64,000 nt of DNA from Phorcus lineatus (Eukaryota > Mollusca > Gastropoda > Trochida > Trochidae). The stretch is from NCBI GenBank assembly GCA_921293015.1, contig OV121086.1, forward strand, positions 29,002,254 to 29,066,253, read 5' to 3'. The notes beneath the pieces are model-generated. The model made no database searches and was not told where the DNA came from. It was given only the letters and a program-made list of their open reading frames with translations. This document shows, one piece after another, positions 46,468 to 59,350 of this stretch. The translations under genes and the position numbers were made by a program. Each line of letters opens with the position of its first letter. Within the stretch, counting starts at the first letter, position 1.

Positions 46468-46660
46468 TGGCTCCCCCTCTGTCACCCAGGTTTGTAAGTC
46501 GCTCCCCCTCTGTCACCCAGGTTTGTAAGTCGCTCCCCGCTCTGTCACCCAGGTTTGTAAGTCGCTCCCCGCTCTGTCACCCAGGTTTGTAAGTCGCTCC
46601 CCCTCTGTCACCCAGGTTTGTAAGTCGCTCCCCGCTCTGTCACCTCGCGTTGTAAGTTCT
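46468..46660 (+). repeat. 31-32 bp minisatellite, about six copies
   Basis: The unit is GCTCCCCCTCTGTCACCCAG plus GTTTGTAAGTC. Some copies read CCCCGCTC instead of CCCCCTC, giving two variants of 31 and 32 bp. The last copy degenerates to CACCTCGCGTTGTAAGTTCT. It is strikingly GC-rich for the window. Confidence 0.95.
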
Positions 46661-47304
46661 CGTACTCTTCATGTATCACCTCTTCGTGTAATTAAAGACC
46701 AAACCACCTTAGAAGATGTTTGAGAGAGTCGCTTGTCATTTCGACATTGGGGTTGATAAGATTGCTCAAATGAAGTCAAAAGTAGATTACTGTTACTGTT
46801 TCACCCCGGGAGACGGAGGATGGATATACTGTTGCTGTTGCATGCCCGCAACAATGAAACATCACCAGTCTACTTTATGAATATCTAGCCATTGTTTGTA
46901 GTGATCACATTCTATCTAATCTCATTGTTCACATTCACTTTAATGTCATTGTTCTCTGCTGCCTTGTGAGGTGAAACAATTAGTTTCATTGTCTAAAACT
47001 AAGGGAATTGCTGACTCCGTTTACATAATGATTACTGAAGTTTAACACACGACTTTGAAAAAGCAGCTTTGAAAAACCACAGCAGCGACAACAGATATAC
47101 ATGTAGTTACTCAGGATTTCCGCACATCGTGCCCCGTTTAAGTATTTTTTTTTACCAACATTGTTATTAACAAATGTCACTTAAACTAAATCCAGGAATT
47201 TTCAAGTGAAAAGTAATGAAACATTACTGTGTGGCATGAAGCATCCCCTTTGCTATTTGATGAATACTTAGTCAGCAGTGTTTGTAGTAGTCACATTCAA
47301 TTTA
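46661..47304. other. No recognisable gene
   Basis: Noncoding sequence. A segment near 46875-46920 (TTTGTAGTGATCACATTC) recurs in diverged form just before the next element at 47282 (TTTGTAGTAGTCACATTC), a small direct repeat. Confidence 0.4.
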
Positions 47305-48560
47305 TTGTCCCCCGCCGCAACGCGAAACGGGGGACTATGAATTCAGCGGCGTCTGTACGTACGTACGTCCGGATTCTTGTTAACGCGATAACTCATGAAG
47401 CTTAGCACCTAGAGTGTTCATATTTGGTGACAGCTTTCAATGGAGGAAGACTCAGACGCCAGTCAACTTTGGTGACCTTGACGTCATTTTCAAGGTCACA
47501 ACGACACAAAGTACGTCCAGATTCTTGTTAACGCGATAACTCATGAAACCTAGCACCTAGAGTGTTCATATTTGGTGACAACTTTCAATGAAGGAAGACT
47601 CAGACGCCAGTCGACTTTGGTGACCTTGACGTCATTTTCAAGGTCACAACAACAAACTCGTGAAGCTTATCACCTAGAGTGTTCATATTTGGTGACAGCT
47701 TTCAATGGAGAAAGACTCAGTCGCCAGTCGACTTTGGTGACCTTGACGTCATTTTCAAGGTCACCACGACACAAAGTACGTTCAGATTCTTGTTAACGCG
47801 ATAACTCATGAAGCTTAGCACCTAGAGTTTTCATATTTGGTAACAGCTTTCAAAGGAGGAAGACTTAGACGCCAGTCGACTTTGGTGACCTTGACATCAT
47901 TTTCAAGGTCACAACGACAAACTCATGAAACTTAGCACCTAGAGTGTTCATATTTGGTGACAGCTTTCAATGGAGAAAGACTCAGTCGCCAGTCGACTTT
48001 GGTGACCTTGACGTCATTTTCAAGGTCACCACAACACAAAGTACGTCCGGATTCTTGTTAACTCGATAACTCATGAAGCTTAGCACCTAGAGTGTTCATA
48101 TTTGGTGAAAGCTTTCAATGGAGCAAGACTCAGAAGCCAATCGACATTGGTGACCATGACATCATTTTCAAGATCACTACGTCACTTTGACCAATTTCTA
48201 ATACATTGTTAAAGTGCACCTAATGTTCATATTTGTTGACAGCCTTCAATGGTGGAAGACTCAGATGCCAGTCGACTTTGATGACCTTGACCTCATTTTC
48301 AAGGTCACGACACTTTGACCACTGTGTAATACATTGTTAACGCGGTATCTCTTTAAGCTTAGGACCTAGAGTGTTCATATTTGGTGACAGGTTTCAATGG
48401 CGGAAGACTCAGACGCCAGTCAACATTGGTGACCCTGACCTCATTTTCATGGTCACTGTGACACTTTGACCACTGTAATACATTGTTAACGCGATAATAT
48501 TAATTATGCCAAATATCATAACGGCGGGGGACATTGCCATGTTAGTGGCAAACACTTGTT
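47305..48560 (+). mobile_element. Second tandem-array element with CRE/nuclear-receptor-like repeats
   Basis: The 5' palindrome is GTCCCCCGCCGCAACGCGAA followed by ACGGGGGAC. A GTACGTACGTACGTCCGG run follows, then eight tandem units, then ACGGCGGGGGACATTGCC. The 3' end has a short GCCA/TGGC hairpin and ACACTTGTT. Each unit contains CACCTAGAGTGTTCATATTT, an AGACTCAGACGCCAGTC block, and the inverted pair GTGACCTTGA / TCAAGGTCAC. Units start near 47472, 47620, 47737, 47885, 48002, 48150, 48281 and 48429 (measured at GTGACC). Spacing alternates 148 and 117 bp over the first six, so the array grew as a 265-bp dimer. Not protein-coding, despite open frames. Confidence 0.75.
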
Positions 48561-48859
48561 ATCATTAGTTTTCATTTTGCGGAACAAAAAAGAAATACTG
48601 ATTACCTTGTACATATGAGATCTAAAGCTTCTGCACACGACTGCTTTGAAAGACCACATTAATGATTGAACATTGATTTTCTTTGCTCAGTATTTCTTTA
48701 TACCACGTGCAAATATTTGTAACCAATTTTTTTGTCAAACAGAAAGTTCAAAAGGCATTGAAAATAACAGCTTCCACTTACATGTGGAGTTCTGTAATGC
48801 ATATACAGTTTTAAAAGGTTTAGCAACGACTTTTGCCAGTGCTTTCAATATTGTCTATC
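48561..48859. other. No recognisable gene
   Basis: A short noncoding spacer between the tandem-array element and the dispersed 230-bp repeat. Confidence 0.4.
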
Positions 48860-49095
48860 CTTTAAAGGGCCACAGATTATGTTGTGTGGGTCAAATATGT
48901 CAAACTTCTTAAATGGTGTTATTCCATCGACAAGAAGTGTTTTTTTAAAAAAATTAACATATCAGTTAGCATAATGACAATAAAAAGGGAAACAGTTTAA
49001 ACTTATGAAAATCGGACAATGGCGCGCCTCAGTGACTCAAACGTAATTTTGGAAACTTATTTAAAGCAAACACAAACTAAATTTAGGTTAGGTTT
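48860..49095 (+). repeat. Dispersed 230-bp repeat, copy 3
   Basis: Landmarks are GGGTCAAATATGTCAAACTT, ATAATGACAATAAAAAG, GAAAATCGGACAATGGCGCG, and ACTCAAACGTAATTTTGGAA. This copy lies outside RXYLT1, so the family is dispersed and is not just a local duplication inside the intronic insertion. Confidence 0.65.
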
Positions 49096-50344
49096 GCTTG
49101 GTACGAGTTAACTAATATACATATAAGTTGGACGCTGAAATTCGACTTCTCATCATTTTTTTTACCGCTTGTAATTTACAATCGATAACAAGAAAAATGT
49201 CATAAATATGCAACTCTTAATAGGCCATTTGAACATAACTCATATTAAATAACCCATTTAATGATATCTTGGCTCTATTTAAGCTACATACAGAATTCAT
49301 GAAACGTACTTTATCGCAAGGGATTTGACAACAAGCACGTATAAATGCCAATTTGAAAAGTGATGAAATGTAATGTACTCCGTTCTAGCTTTGAATAGAG
49401 TCTGATTACATGAATTAGGTATTGTTCTGAGTTCTTCTCTCGACCAAAACATTCATTCCCGTGCATGTTTTATAGAGTAACCCAATTCAATCTGAAACCC
49501 AACAGCAAAGCTTGAGCACATCTTCATTGAATCACCCTGCTTCATCAACGTATTAGCATCCACCTATCTCAAACAATACCTTATATAAAGCAAACTGCCC
49601 TGTGTAGCCATTTGTAATCCGAGTTTCACAGGGGATATTACTTGTCGTAGCTATATCCGGTCCCAGAGTATATCGTTTTGACAGAACATTTTTAACTTTA
49701 CCTTGCCATTGTCTAGTACAATTCATCACAATTGTTGTACAACATCAAGCCATGACATACAAAATCAAAGGTGCCATAAGAATGACAACGTAAAAATGGT
49801 AAGACTCAATATCAATGTTATAACCTGCTGATAAAGTGTGCACACTTAAACGCACTAGCGCACACCAGCATTTCGTAATGTACAACTAATGCACAGATCA
49901 TGCTTATGTCCCAATATTACAAAGGACCCTCACTCAGGTAATCTACCATAGTCGGTATCTATCAAATATGATCGTATCCAGGTTAAGAATTCATTTAATT
50001 TGAAAAAGGCGGAAGTATTTTATACAACGTTTCAGTAGATCACTGTATTTCTTTTAAATCGGTTAAGTTTCAGGATTGGTTTAGTAAACATAAATCTTCC
50101 TTCGTTCTCAAATCAGGGATAAAGTTAAATTCCCAAACTGCACAAATTACTAGTTCAGCTAGAATAGTTCATATTCTTTACCCGTTTTGTGCAAAGCTGA
50201 CACTAGATTTTTTTATATCTGTTTTTATATCCGACCTGTGCCGCCTGATTAATGATCATAAGTCAGGTGTAAATAATAATACATATTTATTGCATCGATA
50301 GAGAGCTGAAGGGGGTGATTATGTCCAAATATGCCTCAGAATTG
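49096..50344. other. No recognisable gene
   Basis: Noncoding sequence with moderate CpG. I see no exon, RNA gene or repeat that I can assign. Confidence 0.4.
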
Positions 50345-50416
50345 AGAGAGAGAGAGAGAGAGACAGAGACAGAGAGAGAGACAGAGACAGACAGACAGAG
50401 AGACAGACAGACAGAG
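50345..50416 (+). repeat. GA / GACA microsatellite
   Basis: About 72 bp of GA dinucleotides grading into GACA tetranucleotides. It sits at the left border of the 50-63 kb repeat array. Confidence 0.97.
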
Positions 50417-53400
50417 TACCAAAGAAATCATTCTCAATCTTTCCTAGTGTTATAGCCGTGTTAGCCTTTTCTAATCAAGATGTATACGTTTTTTTAAAAA
50501 CTGTTTTAAATCATCTCGTAATATCTTGGAAGAGAGGGTACAGTGACCCCAGGATCCTTACAGAAAACTATGGCTTTGAAGTTTATCTGCATTAAAAGTA
50601 TCTTCGAATCGTCAACCTTGATCCCCAATCTTCTCTAAACCCAGAGCTTCTTTTATTGACCACAGCAGACCTGGAGCTGTTAGCAAAAATGTCGAGTCAA
50701 TCTATCGTGTAAACTCATTAACTCATAAACAAACACTTTCACTTCTGATCTCATAACTTCAGAAAGAAAAACTGATGACGTTTTAATATTTTGTGATGAT
50801 ATGTGTTTATGGGGCTGTACGTTGGGTTCTGACAAAATGCGGACAGTCGCTAATGTGTAATTGGAAGTTCGGTCATTATTTCATTCAGTGGCATGGAAAG
50901 TGAAGAGCTGCACCAGGGGGATCTGCCTTCCGGAGAAACAGACTAATATAACCCAAAGTGAAGGAGGTTGCTTCCCGTGGGCAGCATTGACGAAGATCTT
51001 AATTACCGTTGAAGATTGAATGCTATGATGACATCAGACTGTGGACTGTTGCAACTAAACATCTTCTAGCGGCATTGATGGTCATCATCAATTATTTAAA
51101 AGCTTATATCTCAATCATTCATGAATGTCATGGTAATGTTGTTTACCAAATTAATAATGAATCAAGAAAATTGACCATTAAATTTAAACAGAAGTTAACA
51201 TGTAATTGCAATTACTGAGAGACAAGCATCAACATGATCAAAACATTCTACTTCAGAAAATGTCACAAATGCAGTGATTTGTGCCTGTACACTGTTTTTG
51301 CAGACTGAAAGTGACAAAATTCGTAACACTCCCAACAGCTTGAAGATACAATTTGTGGATTGGCAACGTATAGAAGTAATAGTTAGCAACAGTGCAATGA
51401 ATGTTAATGAACTTTGAAAGCACCAACTTGGCAGACAAATTGGTAATAATGCACGAAAAAGTGAAGCTGAAAACAAAACACCATAATATGTTCATGTCAT
51501 TGAGCGTACAATTCTATAGGATATTGTCCCTTCCTAAGCATTTCATGTAATAATATTTCAATTTGATTTTATGCACCCATGCCTATATCTATGAATTCGC
51601 CTGGAAATAGATATATATGATTCGTATGATCACAGCCATAATTGATTGACTTTTTTAAATATAGTTTTGTATAGTAAAAACTTTCAGTAAGCTGGTTTAA
51701 ATCCGTAATTGTGAAGGACATGAAATGTTGTACGAAACTAGTTGAAGTAGTATTTTCTAGTATAAGGAAGTTTCGCAGTAAAACCGTTGGAAACGTGGCA
51801 TTTGTTCGAAATGTCAAATTGCTAATTTTGTTAAAAAAATAACGTATTGATAATGTATTTCTATTGAAACGGTTATTAAACAATTAGGCCGTTATGATAA
51901 TCGGTCTTCAGTGAAAGGAATAACATTAAGAAATCAAAAGAATATATTTCTCAAGTTAATTGAAAAATGGTCTGTATCTTGTACTTACGACTTTTATATA
52001 CATTCTGTCTAAAACTGTGGCATTTCGTTAATTGATGACTTATCATCTTTAAATATTAATATATTGAGTATTATATATAATAAGGCATATAATATGTCTA
52101 TATGGTAAAGAGTCTTAAGCCACTGAAATTTATTTAAAACCTTTTACAAAGTTTAAAACCTAACGAAATATCAAACCATTTTCTAAAAAATCTGAAGGCA
52201 ATAACAATGTTCTGATGGATGTCTCTGACAAGCATGAAGTCAGTAATGATGTACACGTACCCTAATATCATTGATCCTAACCACTTTTACAAAGGTTATT
52301 TTCACCATTTACTCGATTTCAAAGTTCGTGAAAGTTTTGGAAATCGAGGTGACATAATTCCTTCACTTATATACTTTTTCTCATCACCGACCAGTATTTT
52401 TTTGTTTGTCTTAATTGATAAAATGTGAAAAAAAGTAATTCCATTAAAATTTTGCCAGTGAAATTCTTGAGCACCTCAAAGATTTCTTATCGATTTTGTC
52501 CTATCTTGCCCAAGCATTGTTTCATGAGTTGTTCCAAGAAAAGTTTATTCACTTTGAAGAAATGAAATAGTTTTACGACTTGTTCAGCTTTCGTTATTTA
52601 CCCGTTTATTGTTTTGAAGTCTTCAGAGAATGCAGGGGAAGAAAGTTTTGTTGTGTCTGTCAGGTCTGTATAATCAAGGCTATAATCCTTTTTCTTGCAG
52701 ATCAATAAGTTTAATCTTATTAAGCAGAAGAGTTGTTGAAAGTGCAATTTAGAATGAACAGTTCCGATTAATAAGTTAGCTTCTTCAAAAGGTTCATCTG
52801 GTCGACGTATTCAAGAAAATATCAAACGTGCTTAGCTGGATGTCATAAAGTCTTCTTGTTCTATGAAAAGATTAATTCATTTGAAAGGAAAGAACTAAGA
52901 CTCTGTTGTTTTTGAAGCTTATGTGATTTTAAGTTATGTGATATCTAATCATCTGCAATTTCTGTAAATAAATGTGATTAATTGAACTGACATTCAAAAT
53001 TCCCTTGACAACTTGTTATATCAATTTCATGGAAATAACTTGTTTGGTTTTAGCTTAACAAAGTGAAATAACATTTATTAACTTCACAAATCCAAGATTT
53101 TCATGCTCTATGTAGAAACACTTTTAAGTAAAAAAACCCTGATGAACTGTATTTTTGTACATATATACAGGTAACAGAGGGAGATATTATTTACATAGAA
53201 AAATATGCATGTTACCTTCTCAGCTTTTATTCCATTTTATAAGATCTTTCAATGATGAACATTAATTTATCGTAAACTAATTAGAAACGTATTTCATCAT
53301 TTCCTTTTGCAAATGGTTTTTATTCATGAATACCTAAAACATTCACATAGAAACCGATTCCATTCACTTATTCAGATTTCAAAGAGGTTACCAATAAGGT

Positions 53401-56400
53401 TTATTACTTTTTTTGAGTGAAAAAGAAAACCTGTAACAATTTGAACTCTTACCAGAGCCAAAGTGATACCTGCAAATCTCAAGAGAAAGCGGTTCAGCCC
53501 AAGTCCGAAACTTGTGAAGTTTGTGGATGAACATATGGACGCTGCAATCTATAAATCAAGTCTGCTAAGAAGATTTACCAGTAGTCTCTATTTTGCCAGT
53601 CTGATTCCTGCAAGATTTGCACAGCAAAAATAAAAAAGCCAACGTGATGCATCAACATAAAGTCAAATTGCATTTCTAGATATAAGGATTCATGATGAAA
53701 ATGTACGGAAAGATGCTTGGAAAAGTTCTCTGAGATTATTTAGCAGCAATTTCTATTATGCCAATCTGATTTCTTCAAGTAATGCAAGAATGAAGACAAC
53801 AACGCAATTTGAAGTCCAATTTTGCATTTTGTCATGAATGATTGTTCTGAGTTCGTTCATCAACCCAAGGTGAGATTTCTATCACGCAGATTTGGTTATA
53901 TAACAATTTGATTTGTTGTGAAGGACTATTGAAAATGTTAATACATTAAGATACATTGGATTTAGTAAAATTACCTATAATATGAACGATAGTAGTTGCA
54001 ATAAAAATGAACTTTTCTTTGTCTTAATTGTGAAACCAAGTCTTTTAGAATACCTAAATTTGAAATGAGAATTTCAGTTGTATATAACTTAATCTAGTAC
54101 CTTTTATGAAAAGTAAAAAAATATGTTGTGTCAAAGGTGTGCCAAATAGAAATAGTTTAATACCCGTATGTTCAAAATGAGAGATAAAAATTTTCTAACC
54201 TAAATAACCTAAGTAAAACACATACATCATGTTTTGAATTGTTTTTGATAGTGTCATAATGCATGAAGATAATATCTAAAAGAAACTTTATTATCTATTT
54301 TTATGTATGGATGAACGCCCATGTTCAGTAATTCAGTCTGAGAAGAATAGTGCTACATCAGACTCTACATTACTCCTCATTTTCAATATTTGAATAGACC
54401 GTTTCATTTTCTGAATTCTGAAACTAAGCTTTTTTCATGTCTTGTAAAAAACGTTTTTGTTAATTGGAAAGAAGATGATAAATTGTTGGGTAACAGATTT
54501 ATAAAATGTAACTCTTCAAGAAATCATATATGTTTGCCATAGCTGGTCAAGAAAAAACTTTGAAATGTAATATCATAAATAAAAAGGCAAATCCCAATCT
54601 CCTCAACAACCAAACCTTTAAGTGTTGATATGATTATTACAAGACCAGAAGCTGTGGCAAAATTGATCCAATGATCGACCTTCCTGCCTCTAGTTATGCC
54701 ATTGGTGAGCGCCTTCATTTATTTCTGATCAAACATTTGAATCGAAGGAAAGGGCCTTCAAGACCTCGAACATTGCTATTATCTAGTGCCGAGATGTGCT
54801 TTATGAGCATATTGGTTGGGTTCTTGGTAATTTTGGTCAATCGTTAAAGGAGTAATGAAAAGTTCCTTATTTCTAGTCCACCGCATTATCCTGTGGTGAG
54901 ATGAGTTGTTAGCTGCACCAGGCAGAACATCCAATTGGGGTGGGGCAAATAAGACTAAAATAACACAGCGTGTAGCAGCTCTCTGTCCCACGATCGAAAC
55001 TGCTGTTTATTATTCATTGCTCTGATGATATCCGAACATTGGTATTGCTTGTGGTATTCTCATGGCAAAATTTGCAGCAGCTCATATATTGCATATATAG
55101 GAGCAATCACCTATTAATTCATGCCTCCAGATTAAGTAATGTTGTGAAATGTTAAAACGTACTGATTGACTGTCAAGCTATGCAACAGATTTGTTTTCAT
55201 CATTGCTTTCTTGATCAAATAAATAAATAAAAAATATATTTGAGTAGCGGAAGATTCCATTAAAATTTTGTGCACTGAAGTTTGAAATAGTTTTCATAGG
55301 TGATATCCAGTGATAAGAGAATAAAATTCAATGCCAGGCAATATATGCAAGTTCGATTTCAAGTTCAATATTGTGCAAATTGTACCTGTATGTAGCTGCA
55401 TATGAACACAACTTTCAGTGTCATAGCGTTACTTTGCCTTGTAGAAAAAAGTTTTCGTTTTTATTTGATAAAATCCTGTATAGTTTATTGTATCAGTTTC
55501 TGAAAATAATTCCAGGAATATATGCAAGATTGGATGTCTTTCCAATCATCCTCAATATAAATGCCTTCAAATCCATTTACGTGTGTGTTTATGTAAAGTT
55601 TTATTCTACCGTTCCAGGTTTGGGTTTGAGTTTTTACACCAAAATTGACAATTAAAAGGATTTCAAGTTTGAGGGATACTTTAAATTACATGTATAGAAA
55701 ACACTTCATCAAATTTGAATATCCTCAAGATATCATAACAATATCGATCATGTATTTCCGACATTATGACCGAACAAATAAATTACATTGAGTTTTCAAA
55801 AGGTTTTGATTTCACTACTATTTCAGCGAATCGTAAAGGCATACCGTTTTAGATCTATGATGTGCTATCAATTTCAAAACCTGGGTATTTTTTTTATTGA
55901 AAGAACAAATACACTATACAATATGACAAAATTCTTGATGTACTGTTGTCATAAAACATAAATTCGTTAAAATCACGTCTTATAAAAGAACAGAAAATAA
56001 TAATCTTTTTCTTAAAAAAAACTAACGGCAATTTAAAATGGTCCAATTTCTGTGTTTGTATGACATGAGCATGAGCTTATCTGGTAATGATTAATTGTGA
56101 CAATTCATATTTTTTGTTTTAAAGATAATTATCAAAATTTTTCTTATCTCGAATTAAAATTCCTTTTTGGCTAAAGGGAAAATAAGATTAATATTGATGC
56201 ATGTTCCTACAAAACCAACATGGTATCAATTAAACACTTGAAACCTACTGTCTATCTCTCTCTTTGCCTTTCTTTCCTCGGCCTTTCCACCCTTTTCAAA
56301 AACTGATTTAAGCTTGGAATACAACAAATGTGAAATACAATAAATGTTTTTTATTATTATGTAAAATGGAATTATCTATCCTAAAACTGTGATGTGAAAT

Positions 56401-56930
56401 TCCTGAGCTCATCAAAGTTTTTCAAAGTTTATTGTTTTGAGGCTTCAGCGAATGGAGGTGTTTAACGGTTCCAGTTTGTCTCTCAGGCTTTATATGCATC
56501 TTCCTAAAAAGGCTGATCAGAGGTCTTTGTGACATTCTGGGGTTAATTTGTCTTCTTGTAAAGAATTAATTGCTTTACTCTATTTTCCTAAAGATGCATT
56601 TACTTGATTTCGAGTTCTCAAAAAAAAGTTGATTGCATTTAACACCTTCCGAAAGTGTGATGATTTACATGTCAGTTCTTTTAAGTTCAATTAAGAATAA
56701 GATAAGTAGACATGTGGTTCATGTGTGTATTTACTTGCAGTTTCTAATGTCTTTTTGCATTTAAATGGATCCGAGATCAAATGAACTTTTATATTTTGAT
56801 AAAATTTTCTTCGTGAAATTGAATCTCAATTTTATTGGTTGTTAACTAAATGCACACACTTAAGTCTTAAATATGATAAGAAACATGCATACTCATGCAC
56901 AATATGATCCTTCGACCGACAGTCGGTATC
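50417..56930 (+). repeat. Segmental repeat dimer A (units A1, A2)
   Basis: This dimer is collinear with 56931-63000 at an offset of 6.3-7.4 kb. It also divides into two homologous halves about 3.8-4.0 kb apart. Half-unit anchors include CCCCAATCTTCTCTAAACCC (50622) against TCCCAATCTCCTCAACAACC (54593), and AGAGCTGCACCAGGGGGATC (50906) against TTAGCTGCACCAGGCAGAAC (54909). A third is GTTTTGAAGTCTTCAGAGAA (52611) against GTTTTGAGGCTTCAGCGAAT (56432). Unit A1 also has an internal 180-bp duplication at about 53560 and 53740. No reading frame is shared between units. Confidence 0.7.
52192..52291. repeat. 100-nt block conserved between dimers A and B
   Basis: It matches 59559-59658 at 99 of 100 positions (G/T at 52217). 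Flanking sequence in the same two units is clearly much more diverged. It begins CTGAAGGCAATAACAATGTT and ends CCTAACCACTTTTACA. It has no splice sites at its edges on either strand. AATGAT..ATCATT could form a weak stem. Confidence 0.85.
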
Positions 56931-58489
56931 ATTGTTTCATATGTTTGGAAACACTTTTTGGAAAACATTTTGTTGTTGTTCAAATGTTGGTAAATTAAAA
57001 TTCATAGATACTTCCTTCAAATCTTCCTTAGATGGATCACCAAACAAAGCATTTTCAATCTTTCATCGTGTTTTAATTAAATTTTCTTTATCCAAATACA
57101 TTTCTATAAACAACTTGAAAACCATCAAGAAATTATTCAGTGACCTCAGATTTCTAAAAAACCCCATAGCTTTGAAGATTATCTGCATAAAAGATATCTC
57201 TGATCACAGATATCAACCTTGATTCCCAATTTCCTCAAAACCCAAGGCTTCTTTTAAAGAACGTAGAAGACCTGAAGCTACATCTGCATGCCAAAAGTTT
57301 GTTCACAGGATCCAGTTCAGAAAATCTTTATGTCATATACAAACGCTTTCAATTCTGATTACATTGTTTAAGAAAGAAACATCGAAGCTAGAAAACATTA
57401 AACAGTAGCAGTTTTCGCAGGTCATTAAAGTGACCAGGGGTAAAAATTACGAAAAACACTCATTTTTCATTTTTTGCTCCGAAATACATTTGAAGTGTCA
57501 ACAGCTTTAAACACAAGTCATATTTGTTTCCTTGCACTAAGTTAATGTGATTGTGTTGATTATTTTCTCAGATAACTGGAAATGGAATATTTTAATCGAA
57601 ATTTCGAGAAACTGGAATTTCGGAAATATGACCCTTCTGTCTATTTCATCATGCCAAAATTCCAATTTTTACACGAGAGACAAGACGATCCCAAAAAAAG
57701 TTCAAGAATAGTTATTTTACACATGGACAATAGGTGATTCATTGTCAGGTTTTCTGAAATTATTTTATTGACGTCCAATATAAACCGAAATTACATGATA
57801 TTTGCACTACGATAGAGTGGTATGAGAATAAACTTTTGGTATGCAGCTGTTATTAGAAGTTCGGTCATTATTTCATTCAATTGTGTGAAAAGTGGAGAGA
57901 TGCACCCAGTGGATCTTCCTTCCGGGGAAAGCGACTAATATATCACAGAGCGAAGGAGGTTGCTTCCCAAAGGCAGCATTGATAAAGATGTATATTAATG
58001 CTGAAGAATGAATGCTAAGACGATATCACATAGTGGACTGTTGCCTAACTGCATTGCAGAGCTTAACTTTTATGAATTCTCTAAGTGCACACAAATCTAA
58101 ACTTTCCATGAGTATCAACGCAAGTATTAATTGCAAAATAAATAATGCAGAACGGATATCGATAATTGAATGCAAACAGATGTTAAAATGTAATTGCTAT
58201 GACTAAGGTGACAAACATCAACATTATTATAACAGTCTTTAAAGTTTCACCAATGCTGTGATAAGTATTTTTTTTAAAAAGTCCTAAACAAAATGAACAT
58301 GAAAAAAAACCTCGTTTGAAGATGTAACTTGAGGCTCGGAAACACAGAGACGTAAAATATAGTAACATTGAATAAATGACAATGTTATCTGAAAGAACCA
58401 ACTCGGCAGCTAAATTGGTAATAATCCATGAAAAAAGGGAAGCTAAAAACAAAATGCCATATAGAATTCTTGGACGGGTGTTTCTCTTC

Positions 58490-59350
58490 TTGAATAAGCG
58501 TTCCATGTTTTATGCAGCCATGCATAATTGTTGAATCATTCGTATGATCACCGCCATAAATAGTTGACTTTTGTATATCAAGAGATTTTGTTTACCCTTT
58601 CAGTAAGCTGGTTTATAACCACACCCGTAAAGGGCATTTAGTATGGATACATTAATCAAATCAATCCCTTTTGTGAAGATTAGATTAACAAGCTGAAGTA
58701 CAGTGTTTTCTAGCACAAAGAGGTTTTCTCATGAAAATACGTAGGAAACTAGCCATTTGTTCTAAACGACAATTTGCTAATGATGTTACTTTTGCTGTAA
58801 TGTGATGAAATAATATGATGCTTTGTGACGAAATAGTTTTCTTGAAAAGGTTATACAATCAATAAGCCATCAAGATAAATGAAATCTATATTGAAGGCAA
58901 AGACATTAAGACTTCAAAAGAGATAAATTTCTCTTGTTAATTTTTAAGGGGCGTTTCTCTTCCTAAATGAACGTTCCATGTTATACTATTTAACTTTTTT
59001 AATGCAACCATGCATATATTGTTGAATTCGCCTGGAAATCTATGCATCATTCGTATGTGCAACGCCATAATTGATTGACCCTTTCAGTAAACTGGTTTAG
59101 ATATCACACCTGTGTAGGGCACGCAATGAATATAAATCTATCAAATCAATCCCTTTCGTGAACTAAAGATCGACAAATTGTAGAGTTCTCTAGCATGAGG
59201 AGGTTTCTCAGGGAAACCGTAAGAAACATGACATTTATTCAAGATCTAAATTTGCTAATACTTTTATAACGTTGAGGTTAATATTTCTCTCGCAAAGGCT
59301 ATGCAATTAGGCATCAATGTCATTCGACTGAAAGCAATAACATATACGTT
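58490..59350 (+). repeat. Tandem ~450-bp duplication inside unit B1
   Basis: Two successive blocks each run from GAACGTTCCATGTT or AAGCGTTCCATGTT through GCA(A/G)CCATGCATA, ATCATTCGTATG, CCATAA(A/T)T, CCCTTTCAGTAA(A/G)CTGG, TCAAATCAATCCCTTT and TCTAGCA(C/T). Unit A1 has only one such block (51560-51900). The duplication arose after A and B separated, or was lost in A. Confidence 0.7.

Noticed and set aside
47572..47796. Duplicated 74-codon frame (RRQSTLVTLTSFSRS twice) as a repeat protein
   Set aside because: It is one frame of the tandem array and is not kept in later units, where unit lengths are not multiples of three.
52219..52428. ORF across the conserved 100-nt block
   Set aside because: The frame runs beyond the conserved block into diverged sequence, and the homologous frame in the 59.6-kb copy is not preserved.
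51253..58506. Minus-strand hydrophobic frames at 51195-51495 and 58183-58506 as a duplicated membrane-protein family
   Set aside because: The DNA is homologous, but the reading frame shifts between copies and the 25-kb copy uses yet another frame, so coding conservation is absent.
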